Shown here: piece after piece, positions 1-11,895 of the stretch
How the letters are laid out: the number at the start of each line of letters is the position of its first letter
How positions within the stretch are numbered: the stretch's first letter is position 1
DNA from: Owenia fusiformis
Taxonomy: Eukaryota > Annelida > Polychaeta > Sabellida > Oweniidae
Assembly: GCA_903813345.2 (NCBI GenBank)
Contig: CAIIXF020000010.1
Coordinates: 16,067,181-16,131,180 of the forward strand
Length of the DNA stretch: 64,000 nucleotides
Direction of reading: 5' to 3'
Made by a program: the position numbers and the translations under genes
The notes under the pieces: model-generated
Seen by the model: only the letters and a program-made list of their open reading frames with translations
Database searches by the model: none
What the model was told of the DNA's origin: nothing

Positions 1-1200
1 TATGACTATAGCTGACCCTTATAATTTCTAGATCCATCCCTCTATAATGATATTTATGGTTTTATAGTGTGAAACTAAGATGTAAAACATAATTTAGATG
101 GGTTTTAAGGAAGTTAAAGGTTTTAAACAAGTCCAAAATTTGAAAAATTGTAAATATAAGGTTTCAAATTTACGAATTCCAGGTATAGCCATGGCTGACC
201 CCTATAGTTTCTAGATCCATCCCTCTATGATGATATTTATGGTTTTATAGTGTGGAACTAAGATGTAAAACATAATTTAGATGGGTTTTAAGGAAGTTAA
301 AGGTTTTAAACAAGTCCAAAATTTGAAAAATTGTAAATATAAGGTTTCAAATTTACGAATTCCAGGTATAGCCACGGCTGACCCCTATAGTTTCTAGATC
401 CATCCCTCTATGATGATATTTATGGTTTTATAGTGTGGAACTAAGATGTAAAACATAATTTAGATGGGTTTTAAGGAAGTTAAAGGTTTTAAACAAGTCC
501 AAAATTTGAAAAATTGTAAATATAAGGTTTCAAATTTACGAATTCCAGGTATAGCCATGGCTGACCCCTATAGTTTCTAGATCCATCCCTCTATGATGAT
601 ATTTATGGTTTTATAGTGTGGAACTAAGATGTAAAACATAATTTAGATGGGTTTTAAGGAAGTTAAAGGTTTTAAACAAGTCCAAAATTTGAAAAATTGT
701 AAATATAAGGTTTCAAATTTACGAATTCCAGGTATAACCATGGCTGACCCCTATAGGTTCTAGATCCATCCCTCTATGATGATATTTATGGTTTTATAGT
801 GTGGAACTAAGATATAAAACATAGTTTAGATGTGTTTTAAGGAAGTTAAAGGTTTTAAACAAGTCCAAAATTTGAAAAATTGTAAATACAAGGTTTCAAA
901 TTTACGAATTCCAGGTATATCCATGGCTGACCCCTATAGTTTCTAAATCCATCCCTCTTTGGTGATATTTATGGTTTTGTAGTATGGAACTAAAGATGTA
1001 GAACATAATTTAGATGGGTTTTAAGGAAGTTAAAGATTTTAAACAAGTCCAAAATCATCCATACCTCTATGATGAAACATATATTTTTAGAGTGTGAAAC
1101 TAAGAAGTAAAACGTACCGAAGATGAATTTTAAGGAAGTTTAAGAATTTTAACAAGTGCAATGTTTGAAAAATTGAGAAATATCAGGTCTCAAAGGAGCA
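1..1200 (+). repeat. 183-bp satellite array, left arm
   Basis: Tandem repeat with a fixed 183-bp period. The marker AGGTATA recurs at 181, 364, 547, 730 and 913. Units 1 to 5 are nearly identical, differing by a few substitutions such as GCCATGG versus GCCACGG. After about 1045 the repeat decays, and only fragments continue to about 1200. The array begins at the window edge with TATGACTATAGCTGACC. That is the reverse complement of the terminal sequence of the inverted array ending at 4572, so position 1 may be, or lie very near, the end of one inverted element. No coding capacity is seen. Confidence 0.95.
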
Positions 1201-1221
1201 CGGAAAGTATTGCAACATATT

Positions 1222-1352
1222 TCAGACAGTCATATGTTAGATTTTGTCTGTTTCCTGAGGATTTAAGCAGGTGCATATGATAGGCCATTGCACTACCTCC
1301 TCAAATCCTCAGAAAATAGCAAAAATCCAACATGTGACTGTCCTAAATCTGT
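1222..1352. repeat. Long imperfect hairpin
   Basis: The segment from about 1225 (GACAGTCATATGTTAGATTT) pairs imperfectly with the segment ending about 1345, whose reverse complement starts GACAGTCACATGTTGGATTT. The stem is about 50 bp with several mismatches and a short loop near 1280. It sits just inside the left satellite array. It may be an inserted miniature inverted-repeat element. Confidence 0.7.
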
Positions 1353-1493
1353 TCAGTCCTCCTTTACGATTTCAGGTATTGCTTGGATGTCTCTCTTTTT
1401 GAATGTATGACTTTTTAGCTTAGAAATTAGATGTTGAAAATATTGTGGTCAGGTTTGATCCATGTTACAAGTATTGTTAAAAGAAAAATCATT

Positions 1494-1945
1494 AGAGTTG
1501 AGGACCTTACCCTATAGTTCCTAAGGGGATGAGAGGTTAATAACCCCCCCCCCCCCCCCTAAAGTGTAACTGCTCTTAGGGATATCGTATACAGTGTAGT
1601 AATTGATTGATTAAATGGAATATAACTAATTAATTATAATTTGATGATATTTTATTATCGATGTAATGTTCTACATTGTCAAAATACATAAAGACATGGT
1701 TAATTAAAAGAAACATGATTTCTCGATATTTTGTTATGCCCATACTGTAATTAAGCAATGATCATCTCCTAATACAAAATTATTATCAAATTATAATCAC
1801 TACACTCCCAATAAAACAACTTGTCATCAGGCAACAGTAATTATTTGGGAAAATAAGGATTATAAGGATCATACCCCGCTGGGCCTAGAAACTCCTGTTA
1901 GTGCAGTGAGATTAGGAACTCTATAGGGTAAAAGGGTCTTGTCAC
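1494..1945. repeat. Degenerate palindrome with poly-C tract
   Basis: CCTTACCCTATAGTTCC near 1506 faces a near reverse complement (GGAACTCTATAGGGTAAAAG) near 1917. GTGTAGTAATTG near 1595 faces CACTACACTCCC near 1798. Together they suggest an old inverted-repeat element of about 440 bp centred near 1720. A run of about 17 C occurs around 1543-1559. Confidence 0.45.
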
Positions 1946-2372
1946 ACTAAAATCTTCATGTAGATCAAAAAAGTATATATGGTGATATCTATGATCAATA
2001 TGTTTCAAACAAACAGACATTGTAGAAAATGTTTACATACTGACTTTTTCTAGCAGTTGAAGAATTTTTACATTTATTGAAATGATAGTCATAAAATTAG
2101 AAAATCAGTGTCATTTGATGCAAATTACTGCAGTCCCACATGTTCTCCTGCTGAATGTAAAACAGAGTGAATAAGTTTAAAATCAGCCTCTTCAAGAGTG
2201 GAATTTAACAGGGGATTTCAGTTATCATTTTCACAGATATTTGAGTTCTCCCCAATAGTTCCACTTAAAACAATCTTGACATTTGGCACACTTTTAGAAT
2301 GCTGCTTTATTAAATTTCTTTGTAATTTTTGAAAATTCGCATTCTTTCAGAATCCTTTACTGATGGAGACTA

Positions 2373-2633
2373 CTAGGAGTCTAATATGAAATCTATTCTT
2401 TGGGTTCCTTTACTAGATTTGATGGAGTAGTCAAATATAGCTTTCCAAAACTCTCCAAATTTCAACATATAAGTTAATCTTAATTTTCCTTTTGTCATAG
2501 CCATTGCATCGATCACGAAAGTTTTATCAATTTGTGGTATGGTTTCATCAATCTCCATTTCAAACCCCTTTTTAAGTAGTGATTTTACAGGATAAGATAG
2601 ATGATCATTGTCGAACGAACTGTTTGTATCCAT
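2373..2633 (-). CDS. Fragment of a mobile-element-associated protein
   Basis: An 86-residue frame opens with ATG (complement of 2631-2633) and closes with a stop at 2373. Its second half contains FVIDAMAM, then FGEFWKAIFDYSIKS, then RIDFILDS. The order I/V-D-x-M-A, then TFGEF/A, then RID-V/F-x-F-D is one I associate with uncharacterised proteins repeated in many invertebrate and fish genomes next to mobile elements; no accepted function is known to me. Here the frame ends just at the RIDFILD stretch, so it is a truncated relic or a single exon. It lies in the core between the two inverted satellite arrays, which fits a decayed element gene. The resemblance is from memory and the call is tentative. 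Confidence 0.35.
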   Translation of the reverse strand: MDTNSSFDNDHLSYPVKSLLKKGFEMEIDETIPQIDKTFVIDAMAMTKGKLRLTYMLKFGEFWKAIFDYSIKSSKGTQRIDFILDS

Positions 2634-3036
2634 ATAAGATCATAGTTTATTCACACATAGCTAGGCAATGTGTGTCCAATTCCAGCCAATTCAATACTCC
2701 ATATAACTGCATTCCAATTTACTATTCTCATAAACCCAAGGTCAATTTTAGATTCTAGAGAAAGTAATGAAACCAATAAGCTGATCAATAACATTAACTA
2801 AAAATCTATAAAAAGCATCATAGGGAATATCATGCCAAGTGCTTGTATTTGAATTTATGTGGATTACTCATTTGGTAGACACCTTTATCAAATCTTAAAG
2901 TGTTGTTGATTTTCAAGTTCTACAAGCAAAGTGTCATGGGTGCTTTCTTTTCCTGACATAGTATTAACATTGTGGTAAAAATTATCAAATGCACCTAGTA
3001 CAGTAGTTCTAGTTCATCATCATGATGATATATCAT

Positions 3037-3545
3037 CAGTGAAACCTGTATATCCCAAAATCTGACTATTGTGAGGTGTGAATACCTACCAATCATCCCA
3101 ACACCTGACTAATCTGAACACCCACCAATCTGAACACTTTTCCCAGTCCAATTTTCCTCCCATTGACTCCTATGTTTAAAAAATTGAAATCTGAATACCT
3201 CTTACTTCGAACAGTGAACACTCATATTTGAAAAATTAACCTGTCTAACTTGAACTCTTTTTACCAAATATCACATATTTCTTACAAAATTGCTCAAATA
3301 TTGTCAGTTTAACACTGAATTGTTAATATATCAAAACTTTTGAATTGGATTTTGGAATGCTATTAAGCTTTTTATATGGTCAGTATAGATATTATTAATA
3401 TTTTTCATTGAGAATGCATCCATATTTCTTCAAAATCCAGAACTTGTATTGTAGATGTAAAAACCTCAAAATTCAAACACTCCTAATTAGAATGCTTTTA
3501 GCTGGTTCAAATACCAGTAGCATTCAGATTAGAGAGATTTTACTG
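3037..3545. mobile_element. Candidate Tc1/pogo-like miniature element
   Basis: The left end CAGTGAAACCTGTATA and the right end, reading inward CAGTAAAATCTCTCTAATC, are similar. The interior repeats the theme AATCTGAACACC (about 3105-3140) and its relatives near 3190-3250 and 3480-3530. Ends of the form CAGTAAAAYCTCTCTAAT are typical of pogo/Tc1-type non-autonomous elements. A TA follows the right end, but the left flank is less clear. No reading frame is present. Confidence 0.45.
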
Positions 3546-3824
3546 TAGTTCACGACTTTTCACTCCATCTATATGCAGCAGACTAACTGCTGCAACAGGT
3601 ATATATTCTACACCTGGTCTCTAAGCTATGATATCATAGTTGATACTATTATACTTTTTAAGTTTAAAATATTTTATTTCTGTGTCACAGGTTTAAAAAC
3701 TACATTCAATATCATATAATAAATACTTTTTTTAAAAAACCCACCAGCCGGCATCGGCTTAGGAGACACCATTAAATGTATATCTAATTGTAATTATACT
3801 CATAACCTTCAATTATCAGGGCTC

Positions 3825-4572
3825 ATTCAAGGCTGTACCTGAATAACGTGAATTTAAGACCAATTTTGAGATCAATTTTTCAAATTTTGCACTTGTTTAA
3901 AACCTTGAACTTCCTTCAAACTCATCTTAGGTTTCTTTTACATTTTAGTTAAAAACTCTTAAAACTATATATTTCATCCCTGAGGTATAGATGTAAAAAC
4001 CATAAGGGTCATCTTTGGCTATACCTGAAATTCATAAATTTGAAACCTAACATTTACAATTCTTCAAATTTCGGACTTGTTTAAAACCTTTAACTTCCTT
4101 AAAATTCATTTTGGATATGTTAAATCTTAGTCCCACACTCTAAAACTGTATATTTAATCATAGAGGTATGGATGAAAAAACCATAAGGGTCAGCCGTGGC
4201 TATACCTGAAATTCGTAAATTTAAAACCTTATATTCACAATTTTTCAAATTTTGGACTTGTTTAAAACCTTAAACTTTCTTAAAACCCATCTAAATTGTG
4301 TTTTACATATTGGTTCCACATGGCAAAACCATAAATATCACCATAGAGGGATGGATCTAGAAACTATAGGGGTCAGCCATGGCTATACCTGGAATTCGTA
4401 AATTTGAAACCTTATATTTACAATTTTTCAAATTTTGGACTTGTTTAAAACCTTTAACTTCCTTAAGACCCATCTAAATTATGATTTACATCTTAGTTCC
4501 ACACTACAAAACCATAAATATCATTATAGAGGGATGGATCTAGAAACTATAGGGGTCAGCTATAGTCATACA
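3825..4572 (-). repeat. 183-bp satellite array, right arm (inverted)
   Basis: This is the same 183-bp unit as at 1-1200, in reverse complement. About four units are visible, with identity rising toward the outer end: the unit closest to 4572 matches the left array best and the inner unit near 3830-4010 is strongly diverged. The array stops at GGTCAGCTATAGTCATA, the mirror image of the first bases of the window. With the left arm it forms a 4.57-kb inverted structure around a 2.6-kb core. Confidence 0.92.
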
Positions 4573-5278
4573 CAAAATCCAGCTGTCAAAAATGTCAAAT
4601 TTTTCGAAAAATCAACTATTTTTTTCTCAGCTCCTACCTTTTCAATGGCTTTGCATCTTTCAGGTCTACTTACCCTGCTATTGGGCACTTCCCATGAATT
4701 TTTTCAACCTCTCACAGTGTCTAATTGAAAAGTTAGGATCAAAATAGTAAGAAAATGAGTCACGAATTTGCCCCCTGGGGTACACACTTTGTACTAATAT
4801 TCAATTTCCTTAGGAGCAATCAGCATCAATTATACTGCAAATGATTCATATATATAATATCTATGTATGTCACTTACAAACATCAAAATATCTAAGGTTA
4901 TTTACAGTGAACAATTTTTTTCCCCGGGTGGGGTGTTTTTGGGGGGTGGGGGGCTAACTCCTCAAAAAAAAGAACTTCCTACCACTCTGTGAAGCTATCA
5001 CCTAGGTGGAAGTTTCATCCAAGACTCTCCCCTAACTGAAAATGCTGCCAAACCAACTATACACCATTTATTGAGAATTTTCCTCCTCGCCCCTTGAGTA
5101 TTATGAATAATGTTCATATACTTATTTATGAAAAATCTATAACCTGCATGTTATGTGTACAATTTAAATAGATATCAAGTGTATGTGTTCATACAGTGAA
5201 TAGTATTTAAAAGCTGTCATTGTTGTATACTATCACTGATCTTTGCATTTATAAATGAGCCTCACCATAGGAAAACCG
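4573..5278. other. Non-coding stretch, nothing recognised
   Basis: AT-rich sequence with a G-rich run near 4922-4952. No exon with plausible splice sites, RNA gene or repeat family was recognised. Confidence 0.5.
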
Positions 5279-5484
5279 GTCTTATCACAAAAATTTTAAT
5301 TGTACTACAGAGCCAAAAATGTGCCCAAGATTAAGAGGAAAATGTGCTCAATTCAAATCCGTCTTTTTGGTCTATATCTGCAAAGAAAAATTGTTAAGAC
5401 ACAAGCCATGGCTCATTTGAAAGGTCTCTGTGCTTTTTAATGAAAACAAAAAATCAAAACATTGAAAAAATCTGTGATAAGACC
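5279..5484. mobile_element. Miniature inverted-repeat element
   Basis: The ends are GGTCTTATCACAAAAATTTT and, read inward from the right, GGTCTTATCACAGATTTTTT. The inverted repeat is 20 bp with few mismatches around about 165 bp of non-coding sequence. Superfamily unknown. Confidence 0.6.
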
Positions 5485-7626
5485 CTTTTTCCTCTTGCCT
5501 GGCTCAAATAATGTTCATTCGTGTCCATATATGAATAATATTCATAAACTGTTCTTGAATATGAATTATGTTTATGGACCATTCATGATCAAGCTTCCAA
5601 CCACTTTTACATAGAATGCTTATAGCTAAGACAACCTTGTAAATGTTATAAATATTAAATAGAGAATCGTCGAATGATTTTATTAAAGAAAAAATGTAAT
5701 TAATGGAGGAACGAGAATGAGAAGTCGTAGTTAGTTTCTAAGAAACGGACTGAAGTAATCTTAAATGTAAATTAATAAATCATTATTAGGAGATGAACTG
5801 AAGATAGAGACTAGCTGAAATAGCGAAAATATGATCGATCAATTTGCATTTAGGTTAATTTGATTGATCAATTTGATCGTGGTTCTCATTTACTTCATTG
5901 AGGTGTTGCATTCAAATTATCCTCTGGGGATATTCACTTAGTGCACGGAAGTCAACAATTCGTTATTCTCAGTTTTTGTCGTCTTTGAGAAATCTATCCG
6001 CTTGTCTCGATGTTCAGTTTGTGAAACCTGGAAGCTCAAATTAATTGAACCTATCTGTAAATAGATTATTTATAAGTTGATTTATAGTTCCTTTAGTACA
6101 TATTAGATTCAGGTCCTCAATATATTGACTAACCCATTTTGACAAAGAATTTATTTTCTTTCAAGTTCCATAATTCACTTAGAATGTCTATACCATAGAC
6201 TTGCATTCTGGGATTTATACATCTCCTGTGTTTTTTAGCTTGTACACGATGACCTCTAATCTTACATTCCTTAACCCTCTCATTCTGGATTTCCATAGAA
6301 AAAGGGTGTAAAATTGTGTATTGTTTATTACTTTGGGGTTCAGAGTTGAGAGGGTTAATAATAAACATAAAAAGCAGGGAGAATATAAAAGTCCCATTGT
6401 TACCGAACTACTTCCTTTATCTGTTTCTGTTTCATATTTGTTGTCAAACAGTCATAAAATCATTTCTAAATCATTTTACTAACACACTATCATAATTAAG
6501 TATGTTTCAAATATGTAAGGTTGAACTAAAATGATGAATCATTTTTGTGATCCATTTGTGAAGATACAAATGAAGAAGTGCATTGAATTGATGTACACTG
6601 CCAGTTTTGTAAATTAATATAAAAAAAATCAAACAATTGCTGTACATTGTAGATGTTCGTTACGGTGTAGTAAAAAATGTTGTCGTTGTAAAAAAAGGCT
6701 GTATATAATTTTTACCTGTCATGTACCTGTACATATATACAGTATATATATGAATGTCTTATATAGAGACGTGGTTACCATAACAACATGCTTTGATCGT
6801 AAGTAAAATACATCAAAAGAACAACTTACATGTTTTGTAATACTCAGAATCTCCGTGTGCGTTGCATGAGAAATGTGAACACTAGAAAATTGTGAATAAG
6901 ATTGTGGTAATATAGAATAAGTACCTAAGAGTCAGGTTGAATGTCTTACAAGGCTAAGTATGCATTTCTGCCAATATTTATACAGTGTAGTAGACTAACA
7001 TGAATTTGTAGTTTTACATGTAGACCTTGTGTACCCCCTCCCCAACCATCCAACTGTGGGGCTCCCTCGACATTTATTGGAGATATAGAATTGGACAGGG
7101 AACAGTGACTACATGCAAGACTTATGAATTCATGAGACTAAAGAATATGATTTTTGTCAATTTCGTAAAATTTGTGTACTTTATGACACATACGGTACCT
7201 GCATAAAGCAAGCAATTACATGGGCCAGTATAAGCCAAAGTAAAAGAATTTCCTATGTGAATAATTGATGCAGGTAATACATAGATAAGTGTAGTATAAT
7301 ATTATTTGGAATATGTAATCTTTTCTACCAAGGTTTAAAACAAAGCTGTAAAAGTAATTGTAATGTTTAAGTTTTTCTGTTCAGGTTTGTATCTTATGTT
7401 CCCTGAATATGTCATGTAGCACGATGTAACAATAACAACAATAAAGTTATTTAAGTCTATTGTAAACGAAATTGTTTTGTAGGTATTTCATTGGTACATA
7501 TTTGAAAATACTATAAAATGGATTGATAATAGCAAGAACTAGAGCAATATTGCCATGTTTTTCAAAAATGGGGAGAAACAAATAACTACGAAACTACAAC
7601 TAACTCGTAACCGATGACCTGTAATC
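5485..7626. other. Non-coding stretch, possible 3' UTR tail
   Basis: No supported exon. The last kilobase resembles animal 3' UTR sequence (AU-rich, with UGUA and UAUAUA tracts) and ends with a polyadenylation hexamer AATAAA at 7440-7445. No coding exon leading into it was found, so a forward-strand gene end here is only a possibility. Confidence 0.25.
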
Positions 7627-7980
7627 TACTGAGTGTCCCAAAATTGAACCCAAATGAGACAGGAATAACTACTTTTTCCTTCATTGAAAAACCTTGAACC
7701 TTTCACATGATGAAGAAAATTCATTTTTCAATGCGCAGTTAAAAAGTAAATTACTTCTTAGGAAAGCTCTAAATAAAATCACTATCAATGCAGAACTGAA
7801 TGCAATTCCAAATTTGAAAAATGAGTGATTGCAACAAAACAAGCTTAAATATAGTTACCTGGCGAAATGGTCAGATATTTAAATTGTCTGTCAGATGACC
7901 AGGTTTCAAGAGTATTTTATTATCACTCCCAGGTTTATTTCCGGTTTGTCTCAGTACAATTTTTTGGGACACCCTGTATA
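7627..7980. mobile_element. Mariner-like miniature element
   Basis: The left end GAGTGTCCCAAAATTGA (from 7631) matches the inward-read right end ACAGGGTGTCCCAAAAAATT, with TA at both outer edges. Inverted ends of the form ACAGGGTGTCCC flanked by TA are characteristic of mariner-type non-autonomous elements. The interior is about 320 bp with no coding capacity. Confidence 0.55.
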
Positions 7981-8171
7981 TAATTCATTCACACCTGCTA
8001 CATTAAGATCCAGCTCAATTAAAAATAAAAAAAAACATTCACTGATTTGTTTGCTTTCGTAAGTACCCAACATTCATCTCCTAATGAAACTCATTAAAAG
8101 CCAATGTATGTACTTCTGGGGTAATTTTTATCTCATTAAGTTACTATTTTGTTTTGTGAAAAATATCAATC

Positions 8172-8880
8172 AATCTTTTTATTGTACCTAAAAAGGTCAA
8201 CGAAAAAGGTACGATATTGTCATCAGCACAGTCAGACCAGTGGCGTAGCGTGGCAATTTTACTAGGGGACGCAAAATTCCAAAATTGGGAGGGGGGGGGT
8301 TTACCAGATACGCATTCATTTCCACTGGATTCGGCACATGAGCAGCCATTATGTACTTAATACGGGGGGGTCATATGGATTACATAAGAGTATTCACGAA
8401 ATTATGAGAGTATAATTTGAAAGAATCATTAATGACATGTCGGGACTAAAATAAACACCTAATTTCTATGGTTGAACCCTGTTCAAAGATACGAAATGAT
8501 AAGGTTGAACAATGGGTTTGCTTATTAAAACTTGAGAAATTTAGAATTTCCAAATATTCAGATAAACATTGGATTGTTCCAGTGGACGCATTTGCGTACT
8601 TTGCGTAAACGACGCTACGCCACTGAGACAGTTGGCAGTGTCTCACTTTGCTTGTCATCAAGATTCCAGGAAAAAACACTTCATGAATTTCCCTTTCACA
8701 CATATTGTAACAGGGTAAAAGCTGATTAACTTTTTGGTGGCCATCTTGGAAGTTTTTAGATAAATCTTGTCATCGTGATTCCAGGAAATCCACTGAATGG
8801 ATTTACTTCAAATTTTTACACATGTTACATGGTAAGAGCTGATTAATTTTTCGATGGCCATCTTGCATTCTAGTAATTTT
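8172..8880. mobile_element. Dispersed element, family F, copy 1 (interrupted)
   Basis: The outer segment TTTTTATTGTACCTAAAAA and the internal block about a GGCCATCTTGGAAGTTTTTA motif match the element at 53929-54262. The block of about 115 bp is present in two tandem versions here (about 8635-8740 and 8741-8870). A hAT-like element is inserted at 8238-8625. Non-coding. Confidence 0.65.
8238..8625. mobile_element. hAT-like non-autonomous element nested in family F
   Basis: Perfect 14-bp terminal inverted repeats, CAGTGGCGTAGCGT at 8238 and its complement ending at 8625. Ends starting CAGTGGCGTAGC are typical of hAT-type miniature elements. The flanking 8-mers (AGTCAGAC left, AGACAGTT right) agree at only 5 of 8 positions, so the target duplication is decayed or absent. 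The 388-bp body has no transposase. Confidence 0.7.
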
Positions 8881-9042
8881 GCACTAAAAACTAGAATTTA
8901 ATTTTATAGTTCAACATGTATTTCATGAATGATGTGGGATAACTTGCTGATGGACTGGATAACCTGCTGCTTGGATATCTAATAGGTAAGCTAGATAATT
9001 AGCTGTTGGGGTCAAGAACCTGCTACTGGATACCCTTTGCAT

Positions 9043-9135
9043 TCGTTCAACTTCACTTCTTAAAAGAGAGCTTCGTCTTACTCTTTCAGTTTACAATAAT
9101 TCTCTCTCACCGAGGCAACCAGAGTTCGTCATCGA
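9043..9135 (+). repeat. Dispersed repeat, family K, copy 1
   Basis: The segment with CCTTTGCATTCGTTCAACTT, an AGAGAGCTTCGTC-like motif and CTCTTTCAGTTTA is closely similar to 45100-45218. A short fragment of the same theme occurs near 19775-19800. Non-coding. Confidence 0.6.
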
Positions 9136-10313
9136 AATACGGACGACTTCCTATATAGTCATCACCGCATAGTTAATTAGCACACGTTCCTTCTACTTCA
9201 CTGATAAGTTGAGGAAGGGTCAGCGTGGTAGATTTGAAATGATTTATCACCCAAGCTGTCACAGGCACCAATCTTTGGGGCGTGGCTGCTAAACTGTAAT
9301 GTAGTCTATACTAGGCAGAGGGTAGTTTATACTTAGACTGTTTCACTAAATGTTATTCTATTATAATACTGGTGTTAAATATTAATGAAGAACATAAACA
9401 AAATACACAGTTTATCTATTGGCAGTTGAACTTTGATCAAGTGAAAAAATGAAATATACAGTACAATGAACCCTACATCATATCTATTTTTAGAATGATC
9501 TTTAGACCAAATGAAACAATAAAACATAACTTTTTATAATACTTTCAATCATTTATTTATTTCTTTGTTATTTGTTAAATCCACAGCTATAGTATATCTA
9601 GATAGAGGCAGTCAATTCAAAAGCTATTATACACAATGCTACATAGCACTCCTTTTATATTACATTCAGCACTGGTCATCTCAATACTGCAGTAAACCCG
9701 TTACTTTTAATAATATGAAACTGTAGCGTGGTGAAAAATCTCGCCCAAAAATATTGGTTGTACATGTTTAATTAAAGCATTCAACACAATGGCAATCTCA
9801 AAGTAATTTTCAAAAAAAAATACATATAGTTTTTCTATTTGCAACTTACATTATTGATACTTTATCACAAGCTGTTAAAGATACGGTGGGGTACACTTTT
9901 TTGTAATGCATGGACTACTATTCAGATTGCCAGAAAGTGTGTGACGTACTACATATTTCAAAACTATGACCCAGATTATGAATCTGGAACAATTTTTAGA
10001 AAGGTTGCTCAATATCTTTGATTCTCCCCTTTGATTCTCCATTCAAGGTGTAGGTATGTATTTTTGGAACAACCCTCGTACTATGTATGTTTATTGCCCT
10101 GTATCTGATGATCAAAACCCTGACTCCCGGTTGTATGTAAGGCCTGTATTCTAATATTTACATGTGTACATTGTGTAATTCATGTACAGACTCCATATGC
10201 ATCACAATAAATTCTTGGCGAAATAGTAAATAAATAAACATAACAACTTTATATGTAACACACGTGCAGTGCCAACTTTTGATAACCCCTGAATCGTAAC
10301 CCGTTTCAAAATG

Positions 10314-10419
10314 GGGTCAGGTCAAATAACTGACATCTTTTAAAAGAAGTTCCTGTGCATGTTCAAGGGGTGAAAATTTAATTACATATTTGATAGATGT
10401 TAATCTATTGACCTGACCC
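10314..10419. repeat. 12-bp inverted repeat
   Basis: GGGTCAGGTCAA at 10314-10325 and its exact complement TTGACCTGACCC at 10408-10419 bracket 82 bp. Probably the ends of a very short miniature element. The flanks show no clear target duplication. Confidence 0.5.
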
Positions 10420-10541
10420 TAAGTCTTTTACAATCATATAATAATCAGCAGGTACATTGATGTTACAATTATGATTACATAAATTCATGCATGATGTTAC
10501 TTATGATTACTCTATCTGTAAATCTATCTACATGCATATAG

Positions 10542-10790
10542 CGGCGTAACCAGGATTTTGATAGCATTTACGCGAGGCCAAAGGCCGAGCAAAACTAGGG
10601 GATCCGGGGCCATGCTCCCCAGAAAATTTTTTGATTTTATACCTTAAATGGTGCATTCTGAGCGATATCAGACTGTGTCTTGATGACTTAGTCAAAGATC
10701 ATGAAACAAAATATTTTGCTTTACTTTTTTATTCATTACACAATTAATTTTTGCGTACCCTCGCGTATGCCTGGTTACGCGCCTGGCATA
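10542..10790. mobile_element. Miniature inverted-repeat element
   Basis: The left end GCGGCGTAACCAGGATTTT (about 10542) and the inward-read right end GGCGCGTAACCAGGCAT (ending about 10787) are imperfect inverted repeats around about 215 bp. The interior carries GGCCGAGCAAAACTAGGGGA, a G/C-rich patch within AT-rich flanks. Non-coding. Confidence 0.55.
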
Positions 10791-10844
10791 TGCATGCCAT
10801 ATGTATTCTGTAAGTGTTCTGTGTACATGTACAGTCTTAAATAC

Positions 10845-11200
10845 TATGGTGTTGGTATGGTATGGTATCATGACATGGTATGATATGGTATACATATAGA
10901 GTATGGTAAGATGTGGTATGTAGAGAATGGTATGGTATATATAAATGTGTTATGGACTTATGGTAAGATGTGATATGGATTATATGGTATGGTCTGGTGT
11001 TGTATTATGTCATGTGGCATGTCATGCATGTAATATTGTGTAATGTGGCATGGCATACATGTAATATAGTGTAATGTGGTATGGTATACATGTTATATAG
11101 TGTAATGTAGCATGGCATACATGTAATATAGTGTAATGTGGTATGGCATACATGTAATAATGTGTAGTTTGGTATGTCATGTATATAGTAAAGTGTAACA
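10845..11200. repeat. TATGG-rich microsatellite and ~30-bp minisatellite
   Basis: 10845-10990 is a degenerate TATGG/TATGGTA tract. From about 11030 to 11185 a unit of about 30 bp (GTAATATAGTGTAATGTGG followed by CATGGCATACAT) repeats about five times. Reading frames crossing it are repeat artefacts. Confidence 0.85.
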
Positions 11201-11400
11201 TTGTTCATAGATCCTGTATGTGAATTACATTGCAGATCAGCAGACATGTACCATACACGAGTACATTATGGCAATATAGATCACCCCAATACCATGTTTA
11301 TATGGGATGAGGTAGCATGGTGGTACATGTACCATATTATATATTTCCTGACCTAGAGATTAAACAATGTCTTGCATCAACTCTCCCCCACTTAGCCCAC

Positions 11401-11485
11401 TATACAGGGTGTCCATTAAGTCTATTTACACTTTACACAGACTTCACATTGGAATTATAAAGGGACGTCATGGACACCCTGTATA
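11401..11485. mobile_element. 85-bp mariner-type solo miniature element
   Basis: Perfect 16-bp inverted ends, TATACAGGGTGTCCAT at 11401-11416 and its complement at 11470-11485, enclose only 53 bp. The outermost TA fits a mariner-type target. The ends resemble those of the 7627-7980 element. Confidence 0.7.
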
Positions 11486-11524
11486 TTTTCACAACTTATG
11501 CTAATACAGAGAATAAGGAAAAGG

Positions 11525-11895
11525 GAAAATGGGGGCCTGATACAAGACTAGTTTATCAATAGTTTTGCACCAAGTCTCTAGACCCCCCCCCCAACTATGT
11601 CACCCCCAGATTGTACAGATGGGGTATGCAGGGGGGTCATGAGGACATGGAGCAAGACTAGCGTATCAATAGTTTTGCACCAAGTCTCTAGACCCCCTCC
11701 CTCCCATCTGTATCACCTGCAGATTGCAAAGGTGGGTATGCGGGGAGGGGGCACAAGGACATGGAGCAAGACTAGCTTATAAATAGTTTTGCACCAAGTC
11801 TCTAGACCCCCTCCCTCCCATCTGTATCACCTGCAGATTGCATAGGCGGGGAATGTGGGGGGGGGGGGCACAAGGACATGATGCAAGACTAGCTT
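11525..11895. repeat. Three tandem copies of a ~110-bp unit
   Basis: The landmark AGTTTTGCACCAAGTCTCTA recurs at 11561, 11671 and 11784, spacings of 110 and 113 bp. Each unit has a C-run after the landmark and a G-run near its end, so the units differ mostly in homopolymer length. Non-coding. Confidence 0.9.

Noticed and set aside
7440-7445. AATAAA as proof of a forward-strand gene end
   Set aside because: The hexamer is common in AT-rich DNA and no coding exon leads to it.
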